Shown: one piece after another, positions 25,745-33,654 of the stretch
Layout of the letters: each line of letters opens with the position of its first letter
How positions within the stretch are numbered: the first letter of the stretch is position 1
Assembly: GCA_020025235.1 (NCBI GenBank)
Contig: JAHHSL010000003.1
Span: forward strand, 36,761 to 100,760
DNA length: 64,000 nt
Origin: Ruthenibacterium sp.
Lineage (GTDB): Bacteria; Bacillota; Clostridia; Oscillospirales; Ruminococcaceae
Reading direction: 5' to 3'
Notes under the pieces: model-generated
What the model was told of the DNA's origin: nothing
Database searches by the model: none
The model's input: only the letters and a program-made list of their open reading frames with translations
Translations under genes and position numbers: made by a program

Positions 25745-27751
25745 ATGGCAGATAACAAAAGACGCAATGTACAACAGGTGCAGGGAGAGTTTCTTCCGCT
25801 GTGCCGGGAAGATATGCTGGAACGCGGATGGCACTATGTGGATTTCGTCGTTGTAACGGGCGATGCCTACGTCGATCATCCGAGCTTTGGCGCGGCGATC
25901 ATTTCGCGCCTTTTGGAATCCTGCGGCTACCGTGTGGGGATCATCGCGCAGCCGGATTACACCACATGCGAAAGCATGAAGGAATACGGCCGCCCGCGCT
26001 ACGGCTTTTTTGTCGGCGGCGGAAACGTGGACAGCATGGTTGCCCATTATTCCGTCGCGAAGATCCGCCGGGCCGAAGACGAATACACCCCCGGCGGCAA
26101 GGCGGGCAAGCGCCCCGACCGCTGTGCGACGATCTACACACAGCTTGCAAAGCAGGCGTATCCGGAGCTGCCCGTCGTTCTGGGCGGGCTGGAGGCTTCG
26201 CTTCGCCGTTTTGCGCATTATGATTACTGGATGGACACCGTGCTCCCCAGCATTGTGGAAACAAGCGGTGCAGACCTTGTCGTATTCGGCATGGGCGAGC
26301 ATCAGACGCGGGAGATTTCCCGCCGTCTGGCTGCGGGCGAGGACGTGAAAAGCATCACCGATGTGAACGGCAGCTGCTACATGACGGATTTCGAGCATCT
26401 GCCCGAAACCTATGTGGAATGTGCCTCCTTTGCCCGTGTGGCGGAAGATAAGGTGGCCTATGCGAAGGCGTGCCGCATCCAGATGGATAATCAGGATGTC
26501 GTTTCGGGCAGGATCATCGTGCAAAAGCAGGAGCACGGCTATATGGTGCAGAATATTCCCGCAACGCCCCTGACGCGGCGGGAATTGGACGCTGTTTACG
26601 CGATGCCGTTCACCCGCCGGTATCATCCTTCGTATGAAGCACTGGGCGGTGTGCCGGCGATCAAAGAGGTTGAATTTTCCATCATCCATAACCGCGGCTG
26701 CTTCGGCGGGTGCAATTTCTGTGCCATTCAGCTGCATCAGGGACGCCGCGTGACGTCGCGCAGCGCCGACAGTGTGGTGCATGAAGCGGAAGAGCTGACG
26801 CATATGCCGAATTTTAAGGGATACATCCATGACATCGGCGGCCCGACGGCGAATTTCCGTGTGCCGAGCTGCGGAAAGCAGATGAAGGACGGCATGTGTT
26901 CGGCGGGCAAGCACTGCCTTGCGCCGCAGCCGTGCAGCAAGCTGATCGTCGATCACAGGGAGTATCTCGGCATCCTGCGGCGGGTGAGAAGCCTGCCGGG
27001 CGTCAAAAAAGTGTTTGTGCGCAGCGGTATCCGCTACGATTACCTGATCCGCGATAAAGACGAAAGCTTCTTCAAAGAACTGGTGGAGCACCATATCAGC
27101 GGGCAGCTGAAGGTTGCGCCCGAGCACTGCGCACCGGAAACGCTGCGCTATATGGGCAAGCCGCCGGTCGAAGTGTACAATAAATTTTCAAAGCGCTTTT
27201 ACGAGCTGACAAAGAAGGCGAGCAAAAAGCAGTATCTTGTACCGTATCTGATGAGCAGCCACCCGGGCAGCACGCTGCGGGACGCCGTTATTTTGGCAGA
27301 ATACCTGTATAAAAACAAGATCCGCCCCGAACAGGTGCAGGATTTTTACCCGACGCCGGGAACCGTATCGACCTGCATGTTCTATACGGGGCTTGATCCG
27401 TATACCCTAAAGCCGGTCTATGTGGCAAAAGACCCGGAGGAAAAAGCGATGCAGCGCGCGCTTTTGCAGTATTATGAACCGCGCAACACCGCAAAGGTGC
27501 GCAAGGCGCTGACACTGGTGCACCGCGAGGATCTGATCCCCGCGCTGTGCGGCGGCAGAGCGGCGGGAACGCGCACGCCGGTGCAGCTGCCGGCAAACGG
27601 CGCACGCGCGCAGCGCACCCAAAACGCAAAACCTGCGCGCGGCGGCAAAAACCGTGCACAGGCACAGAAAAAGAACAGCAGAGGAGCAGATGCATGGCGT
27701 CAAACAGCAGAACAAAACGCAAGAGGAAGGAAAAATTCCAAAAGACGCTGA
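25745..27751 (+). CDS. ygiQ: YgiQ-family radical SAM protein
   Basis: 668 residues. The N-terminal UPF0313 region (FVVVTGDAYVDHPSFG, FVGGGNVDSMV) leads to the radical SAM cluster C319-x3-C323-x2-C326 in GCFGGCNFCA. The substrate of this family is unknown. The last 90 residues are a basic, Arg/Lys/Ala/Gln-rich tail that may bind nucleic acid. AGGGG lies 5 bases before the ATG. The 3' end overlaps the next gene by 58 bases. Confidence 0.93.
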   Translation: MADNKRRNVQQVQGEFLPLCREDMLERGWHYVDFVVVTGDAYVDHPSFGAAIISRLLESCGYRVGIIAQPDYTTCESMKEYGRPRYGFFVGGGNVDSMVAHYSVAKIRRAEDEYTPGGKAGKRPDRCATIYTQLAKQAYPELPVVLGGLEASLRRFAHYDYWMDTVLPSIVETSGADLVVFGMGEHQTREISRRLAAGEDVKSITDVNGSCYMTDFEHLPETYVECASFARVAEDKVAYAKACRIQMDNQDVVSGRIIVQKQEHGYMVQNIPATPLTRRELDAVYAMPFTRRYHPSYEALGGVPAIKEVEFSIIHNRGCFGGCNFCAIQLHQGRRVTSRSADSVVHEAEELTHMPNFKGYIHDIGGPTANFRVPSCGKQMKDGMCSAGKHCLAPQPCSKLIVDHREYLGILRRVRSLPGVKKVFVRSGIRYDYLIRDKDESFFKELVEHHISGQLKVAPEHCAPETLRYMGKPPVEVYNKFSKRFYELTKKASKKQYLVPYLMSSHPGSTLRDAVILAEYLYKNKIRPEQVQDFYPTPGTVSTCMFYTGLDPYTLKPVYVAKDPEEKAMQRALLQYYEPRNTAKVRKALTLVHREDLIPALCGGRAAGTRTPVQLPANGARAQRTQNAKPARGGKNRAQAQKKNSRGADAWRQTAEQNARGRKNSKRR

Positions 27752-28677
27752 TCGGTCTTTGCACGGGGCTCATCCTGTTTCTTGTCGCGCTTTCGGCGGC
27801 GATCACTCTGGGGGAAGAACATGGCTTTCCCATGCCGGACTGGAACGAAATACAGAGCTGGTTTGGGTTTGAACCCATTGTGCCTACCCTGCCGCAGGAG
27901 GCAGAGGGCGCATCGACAAAGATCCATTTCATTGATGTGGGTCAGGGCGATTCGGTGCTGATCGAAAACGATGGCAGCTTCGGGCTGATCGACGCCGGTG
28001 TGCCGGAAGCGGGGCATGCCATTGTGCAGTATCTGCAGCAGACCGGCGTGGAAAAGCTGGATTTTGTGCTGATGACGCATCCGCATGCGGATCACATCGG
28101 CGGCATGAAAGCGGTGCTGGAGGCCTTCCCGGTGGATAAAATGATCCTGCCGGATTTTGAAAAGGCGCCTATGGCAACGTCGAAGGTGTTCCTGGAACTG
28201 CTGGATACGATCGACCGGCTCAGGATACCGGCCGAAACGGCGCAGGAAGGCGCGGAGTATCCGCTGGGCGGCGGAACGATGCGCGTCATCAGCACCGGCG
28301 TAAAAACCGATAACCTCAATGATATTTCGATCGTAACGATGTTTGAAACACCGGATCTTCGCTTTCTGGCAAGCGGGGATGCAGAGCGCGCCGTGGAAAA
28401 AAGCATTTTGGAAAGCGGCGTGCCGATCCGGGCGGATCTGTTCAAGGCGGGACACCACGGCTCGTCCACATCCAATACAAAGGCTTTTGTGCAGGCGGTA
28501 CAGCCGCGTGCGGTTGTGATCTCCTGCGGGAAGGATAATTCCTACGGGCACCCGAACGCTGCAGCACTGGAATCCTTTGACAGTGTGCTGGCGCAGGTGT
28601 ACCGAACCGACCAAAGCGGAACGGTGATCGCATATGTGGATGCGGAAAGCAATATGCAGATCGCCGTCAGCAAATAA
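27694..28677 (+). CDS. ComEC-like metallo-beta-lactamase-fold hydrolase, membrane-anchored
   Basis: 327 residues. An N-terminal basic segment and one hydrophobic helix (about residues 18-40) place the enzyme outside the cell. The catalytic fold has FIDVGQGDS, the zinc site H129PHADH134 and the later AGHHGSS, as in the ComEC C-terminal domain. Such enzymes are proposed to degrade DNA or other phosphodiesters. GAGGAG precedes the ATG by 7 bases, giving a 58-base overlap with ygiQ. A DUF3006 gene follows, a common pairing. Confidence 0.88.
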   Translation: MASNSRTKRKRKEKFQKTLIGLCTGLILFLVALSAAITLGEEHGFPMPDWNEIQSWFGFEPIVPTLPQEAEGASTKIHFIDVGQGDSVLIENDGSFGLIDAGVPEAGHAIVQYLQQTGVEKLDFVLMTHPHADHIGGMKAVLEAFPVDKMILPDFEKAPMATSKVFLELLDTIDRLRIPAETAQEGAEYPLGGGTMRVISTGVKTDNLNDISIVTMFETPDLRFLASGDAERAVEKSILESGVPIRADLFKAGHHGSSTSNTKAFVQAVQPRAVVISCGKDNSYGHPNAAALESFDSVLAQVYRTDQSGTVIAYVDAESNMQIAVSK

Positions 28678-28705
28678 AACGCAAAAGCTTTGAGGAGGCG
28701 GCGTG

Positions 28706-28921
28706 ATGTATTATTCGGTGGATGGAATTGAAAACGGAACAGCGCGTCTTGTTGCGGATGACGGGAAAATCGTATTTGCGGCGGTAAGCGAACTGCCGTG
28801 CGGCATTGCGCAGACCGATATCGTCGTGCACAACGGGGAAACATGGACTGCAGCACCGGAGGAGACCCTCCGGCGGAAAAATCAGGCACAGGAACTGATG
28901 AAAAGAATTTTAAGCCGCTGA
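28706..28921 (+). CDS. DUF3006 family small protein
   Basis: 71 residues, predicted to be a small beta-rich domain (VDGIENGTARLVADDG) with a basic C-terminal helix, matching DUF3006. These genes often lie next to ComEC-like hydrolases, as here (28 bases after). No biochemical function is known to me. AGGAGG lies 7 bases before the ATG; a GTG one codon earlier is also possible. Confidence 0.8.
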   Translation: MYYSVDGIENGTARLVADDGKIVFAAVSELPCGIAQTDIVVHNGETWTAAPEETLRRKNQAQELMKRILSR

Positions 28922-28961
28922 AACCGATTCAAAACAACGTTCGGGGGCAAGGGAGGATTTT

Positions 28962-30854
28962 ATGAAAATCGTTTTGGTGATCGATCAGTTCGATGATTCC
29001 AACAATGGAACTACTGTGACGGCACGGCGGTTTGCAAATCAGCTGCGCCTGCGCGGTCACGAAGTTGTGATCCTGGCGGGCGGCGAACCATGCGAAGGAA
29101 AGGTGTGCGCACCGATCCACAGGATCCCGCTGTTTCAGAAGCTGATCGAAAGTCAGGGCATGTGCTTTGCAAAACCGGATGCGGAGGCGTATTACACCGC
29201 GTTCAAGGATGCGGATATCGTCCACTTTTACATGCCGTTCCGCTTTTGCCGGCGCGGCGAAGAACTGGCGCGTCAAATGGGCATCCCGACGGTGGCGGCG
29301 TTCCATGTTCAGCCGGAAAACATCACATCCACCCTGTTCCTCGGCAAGAAAAAACGTGTCAACGAACTGCTGTACCGCTGGTTTTACCATGTGTTTTACA
29401 ATCGGTTCGATCACATCCACTGCCCGAGTGCATTTATTGCAAAGCAGCTGGAAAAGCGCAGCTACGGCGCAAAGCTGTGGGTGATTTCCAACGGCGTGGA
29501 TGACCGCTTTGTTCCCATGCAGGTGGAGCGTGCGCCCGAGCTTGCAGACCGCTTCACCATTCTGATGATCGGCCGTCTTTCCGGCGAAAAACGGCAGGAT
29601 CTGATTATTGAAGCGGCGAAAAAAAGCCGCTATGCTGACCGTATCCAGCTGGTGTTTGCAGGAAAAGGCCCCAAAGAGGCCGCCTACCGCCGCAAGGCCA
29701 AGGGGCTGCATCATCCGCCGGTGTTCGGCTTTTATTCGCAGGATGAGCTGTATAAGCTGATCAATATGTGCGATCTGTATGTGCATGCATCGGATGCTGA
29801 AATCGAAGGCATCAGCTGCATGGAGGCGCTTGCCTGCGGCATGGTGCCCGTGATTTCAGATTCCGGCCTTTCGGCGACCGGGCAGTTTGCGCTGTGCGAA
29901 GAAAGCCTGTTCCGCGCGGGCGATTCCGACGATCTTGCGCGCAAAATCGATTACTGGATCGAGCATCCGCAGGAAAAAAAGGCGTATGCGGAAAAATACG
30001 CAAGGGCGCAGGATGAAAACCGCGTACAAGCGTGTGTTGCGCGTGCGGAGGAAATGTACCGGCAGGCAATCCACGACAAAAAACATAAAGGATACCGCCG
30101 TGTGCCGCTGAGCCGCTGGCGGCGGCTGACAAGCCCGAACTGCGATACGATCCGCCGGCGCTTTTGCAAGGGCGGCGCGGTGATGACGATGCTGTTCTGG
30201 GCGTTTACCACGCTGATTTCCCCGATTTTATGGCTGATCAACAAAGTATGGTTCGGCCTGCGCGTGGAAGGACGGGAAAATATCCGTGATCTGAAAGGCG
30301 GGGCGGTCAGCGTCATGAACCATGTGCACCCTATGGACTGCACCATGGCAAAGGTTGCGCTGTTCCCGAGCCGGCTTTGGTTCATCAGTCTGGCGTCCAA
30401 CCTGCATAAGCCGTTTACGGGCTGGCTGGTGCGCTTTTGCGGCGGGGTCCCGCTGCCGGAAAATGTGCATGATATGGCAGAGCTGGAACAGGGCATGGAA
30501 GCGCGTGTGCGCGGCGGTGCGTTCGTTCATTTTTATCCCGAAGGGATGCTGGTGCCGTATCACAGGGGTCTGCGTGAATTTCGGCCGGGTGCGTTCGCTT
30601 TGGTGTCGCGGACGGGATGCCCCGTTGTGCCGATGATGCTTTGTATGCGTCCGGCACAGGGGATCATGCGGTGGCGAAAAAAGCCGTGCTTCACCCTGCG
30701 CATCGGAAAACCGTTGTATGCGGATGAAGCACTGACGAAAAAACAGGCGGCGCGGGATCTGGAACAGCGCGTGAAAGAAGCGATGCTTTCGCTGGATTTT
30801 CAGGCCGATCTTCCGGCGCAGGAGCTTTGCGCCTTTCCGGAAAACTGCGGCTGA
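28962..30854 (+). CDS. Fusion of GT4 glycosyltransferase and PlsC-type acyltransferase
   Basis: 630 residues. Residues 1-370 are a GT-B glycosyltransferase of the GT4 family: NGTTVTARRFANQL loop, SNGVDDRFVP hinge, MIGRLSGEKRQD, and the catalytic E-x7-E (EIEGISCME, about 280). After a basic linker, residues 405-615 are a lysophosphatidate-acyltransferase-like domain with membrane helix, H454-x4-D459 (NHVHPMD) and FYPEGM. One chain could glycosylate a diacylglycerol-type lipid and acylate the same or a related lipid. It likely works at the inner membrane face. The products are inferred, not shown. Confidence 0.85.
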   Translation: MKIVLVIDQFDDSNNGTTVTARRFANQLRLRGHEVVILAGGEPCEGKVCAPIHRIPLFQKLIESQGMCFAKPDAEAYYTAFKDADIVHFYMPFRFCRRGEELARQMGIPTVAAFHVQPENITSTLFLGKKKRVNELLYRWFYHVFYNRFDHIHCPSAFIAKQLEKRSYGAKLWVISNGVDDRFVPMQVERAPELADRFTILMIGRLSGEKRQDLIIEAAKKSRYADRIQLVFAGKGPKEAAYRRKAKGLHHPPVFGFYSQDELYKLINMCDLYVHASDAEIEGISCMEALACGMVPVISDSGLSATGQFALCEESLFRAGDSDDLARKIDYWIEHPQEKKAYAEKYARAQDENRVQACVARAEEMYRQAIHDKKHKGYRRVPLSRWRRLTSPNCDTIRRRFCKGGAVMTMLFWAFTTLISPILWLINKVWFGLRVEGRENIRDLKGGAVSVMNHVHPMDCTMAKVALFPSRLWFISLASNLHKPFTGWLVRFCGGVPLPENVHDMAELEQGMEARVRGGAFVHFYPEGMLVPYHRGLREFRPGAFALVSRTGCPVVPMMLCMRPAQGIMRWRKKPCFTLRIGKPLYADEALTKKQAARDLEQRVKEAMLSLDFQADLPAQELCAFPENCG

Positions 30855-30901
30855 AGCGGCAGAGGATGCATTGTTTAAAGGAATGAATGCAGGAGGAACA
30901 T

Positions 30902-33553
30902 ATGGTGAAACGATTTTTTTGCGGGATGCTGGCACTGGTATTGGCCTTGAACCTTGCGGGCTGTGGAAAACCGGCTGAATCCGTCAGCAGTGAAACGCCG
31001 AAGAACGAACAGGAACAGCAGGTCAGTGCGCCCCGTTCTTACCGCGGCGTCACGGTTTCGTGGACGCAGCCGCAGGTGGAACAGGCGGTAAGGATCGCTT
31101 TGAATAAGCCGGAAGGCGAGATTTTGGGCGAAGAACTGGAAGGTATCAGGGAACTTGATCTTACGGATGCCGGTCTGTGGGAAGCGGACGATCTGCAGTA
31201 TCTTACAGGGCTGGAAACACTTCGGCTTTCCGGCAACTGCATTCAGGATCTTGCCCCGCTGCAGGGACTGGTAAGCCTGAAAACGCTGGAGCTTGCCGGA
31301 AATGATGTGGATGACCTTGCTCCGCTTGCCGGGATGAAGGAACTGGTGCATCTGGATCTTGCACACAATCCGGTCTCCGACCTTGCCCCGCTGCAGGGGC
31401 TGGGCAAGCTGGAATGGCTGGATTGCTCCAATCATGGCTCCGGCTGGATGGGCGACCCGCGCATTGATTATTCTCTGTCCGGAATGAATCAATTGGCACA
31501 GGGGCTTATTACCGATGCGGCGCCGCTTTCCGGCCTGACAGGATTAAAGGTGCTGCGTCTGGGCGGCAACCCGATCCACAGTTTTGCGCCTTTGGCACAG
31601 CTGACGCAGCTGGAAGAACTGGATGTGCACTGTGTGCGCGCACGCGATTGGAACAGCCTTTCCGCACTCACCGCTCTGCGCGTTTTGGATCTTTCGGAAA
31701 ACGACATCGAACACATCGAATTTCTGGAAAAACATCCCGCACTGGAACAGCTGGATCTTTCGGGCAATCTTGTGCAGTCGCTGGAACCGCTTGCGGCGCT
31801 GCCGGCGCTGACCGATCTGCATATTATGGAATGCGGCCTTGCCAATTACGGTACATTCGGCGCAGAACCCGAGGTGAGCCTGTGGAATCAGCTGGCGGAG
31901 CTGTCTGCACTGAAACGGCTTTGGGCAGGCAATTTCGGGGAGAGCGACAATGCATACCGCAACGAACCGGGGGCGCTGCTCTGGACGGAACAGCTGCCCG
32001 CTCTGGAAGAACTGTATCTGCCGTTCAGCTCGCTCAGGGGCATGACAGATACTCTGGCGGAATTTCTGCCTTCACTTCGCGTGCTGGATCTTACGGATTC
32101 GGATATAAAAAGCCTTGATGCGCTGCGCGGGATGTCTGCACTGAAAGAGCTGCGCTGCGGCGGCTGGTACTGCGACCGGCCGAAAGATGCTGCGGTGCTG
32201 GCGGAACTGCCCGGGCTGGAAAAGCTGACGATCACCTGGGGAGGCTACGGCTTCGGCGGGCCGGATACCACACCGCTCCGGCAGCTGACACAGCTGAAAG
32301 AGCTTGATTTCTTTGTGCCTGGGTGCGATGATTTCTCTTTTTTGCGCAGCATGCCCGGCCTTGAAGTTTTAAAAATCAAGGAAGGCAGTATGGGGGATAT
32401 GCAGGATCTTTCCGGCATGGCTTCGCTGAAAAGCCTGACGCTGGAGGATGTCGATATTGCAAGCCTGGACGGGCTGCGGAACTGCACTGCGCTGACAGAG
32501 CTGAACCTGAAAAGCTATAAGTCCGAGACCCCTGCTGAAATCACGCCGCTGGCGGCATGCACGAATCTGGAAAAGCTGTGGGTGATCAACTGCCCGACAC
32601 AGGATCTTTCCATGCTGACACAGATGCCCGCACTGCGTGAACTGCATCTGCAGGGCTATGTGGATATGGTGCACGCCTATGCCGGCTACACCGTGGGCGG
32701 AAGCGTGGATACCGTTTCGATCGGACAGATCCCTTCGCTGGAATCGCTGCGCATCGACGGCCCGGAAGTGCCGGATATTGTACCGCTGGCTGCTTTGCCG
32801 AATCTGCGGCAGCTTGCGCTGCTGTCGGCCTGTGTGCCGGAGGATCTTTCGGCACTGAGCGGCATGACAGGGCTGCAGAAGCTTGAACTTCGCACCGAAG
32901 GCGCAGTGCCGGATCTTTCGGCACTGTCTGCCCTGCGCGAACTGACGCTGGATGCATCTATGGAAAACCTGAAAGAACTGAAGGACGTTACCGGATTATG
33001 CAGCCTTACAGTGCGCCGCTGTGGGATCGGCACGCTGAAAGGCGCAGAAGGAATGACGCATCTGCGCCGGCTGGATGCTTCCGATAATATCCTTGCGGGC
33101 GTATCGGGCATTGCAAACTGTCCGGAACTGACGGTGCTTGACCTGCGCGGCAATAATATCCGTGATCTGCAGCCGCTTGCCGATAAGGAAAAGCTGCGGG
33201 TGCTGTGTACGAATGTTGAGGACAGCGCCATGCTGGAACCGCTGGCAGGGCTGCCCTGTCTGAATCTTTTGGATTTTGGGTATCAGCCGGTGGATGACAT
33301 TACCCCGCTGGCCGGGTTCAAAATGCTGCGGGTGCTGACGATGTGTCCGTCCGAAGAAGAACCGGGCTTTTCACTGGACCCGCTGGGCAGCTGCACCGAA
33401 CTGCAGGCGCTGAATCTGTCGAACGATCTGTACGACGAGAAAGAGAAGACTATGCTGCTGAGCGGACTTTCCGGCTGCAGTGCCTTGCGGTATCTGCCCT
33501 ATTACCGTGAAGCAAACGATGTACTGGAAGGATTTGTGCATCTGCGCAGATAA
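30902..33553 (+). CDS. Leucine-rich-repeat lipoprotein (internalin-like), large
   Basis: 883 residues. The signal peptide ends with the lipobox LAG-C21, so it should be a lipoprotein on the outer membrane face. After a short linker, about 35 leucine-rich repeats of about 22 residues run to the C-terminus, many with the form LxxLxxLxLxxNxIxDLxPL seen in internalins. Such surfaces bind proteins or glycans; the partner is unknown. The ATG after AGGAGG (spacing 6) is chosen over one 15 bases upstream. It is convergent with a second gene of the same type. Confidence 0.88.
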   Translation: MVKRFFCGMLALVLALNLAGCGKPAESVSSETPKNEQEQQVSAPRSYRGVTVSWTQPQVEQAVRIALNKPEGEILGEELEGIRELDLTDAGLWEADDLQYLTGLETLRLSGNCIQDLAPLQGLVSLKTLELAGNDVDDLAPLAGMKELVHLDLAHNPVSDLAPLQGLGKLEWLDCSNHGSGWMGDPRIDYSLSGMNQLAQGLITDAAPLSGLTGLKVLRLGGNPIHSFAPLAQLTQLEELDVHCVRARDWNSLSALTALRVLDLSENDIEHIEFLEKHPALEQLDLSGNLVQSLEPLAALPALTDLHIMECGLANYGTFGAEPEVSLWNQLAELSALKRLWAGNFGESDNAYRNEPGALLWTEQLPALEELYLPFSSLRGMTDTLAEFLPSLRVLDLTDSDIKSLDALRGMSALKELRCGGWYCDRPKDAAVLAELPGLEKLTITWGGYGFGGPDTTPLRQLTQLKELDFFVPGCDDFSFLRSMPGLEVLKIKEGSMGDMQDLSGMASLKSLTLEDVDIASLDGLRNCTALTELNLKSYKSETPAEITPLAACTNLEKLWVINCPTQDLSMLTQMPALRELHLQGYVDMVHAYAGYTVGGSVDTVSIGQIPSLESLRIDGPEVPDIVPLAALPNLRQLALLSACVPEDLSALSGMTGLQKLELRTEGAVPDLSALSALRELTLDASMENLKELKDVTGLCSLTVRRCGIGTLKGAEGMTHLRRLDASDNILAGVSGIANCPELTVLDLRGNNIRDLQPLADKEKLRVLCTNVEDSAMLEPLAGLPCLNLLDFGYQPVDDITPLAGFKMLRVLTMCPSEEEPGFSLDPLGSCTELQALNLSNDLYDEKEKTMLLSGLSGCSALRYLPYYREANDVLEGFVHLRR

Positions 33554-33600
33554 AGCGCAGGCTGTGCGGATCTTCCTAAAAGAAACCGAACAAAACGAAA

Positions 33601-33640
33601 AAAGGATGCGCTGCCTATGCTTGGCGGCGCATCCTTTTTT
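33601..33640. terminator. Bidirectional terminator between the two LRR genes
   Basis: AAAGGATGCGC-GCC pairs with GGC-GCGCATCCTTT, followed by TTTTTT on the plus strand and A residues on the other side. Confidence 0.85.
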
Positions 33641-33654
33641 ATTTGCGGTGTTCC

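Noticed and set aside
23066..27127. 1353-codon open frame opposite spoIIIE and ygiQ
   Set aside because: It mirrors two clearly recognisable genes, its translation is rich in His, Arg and Cys with no family motifs, and it has no ribosome site. It is a by-product of codon bias.
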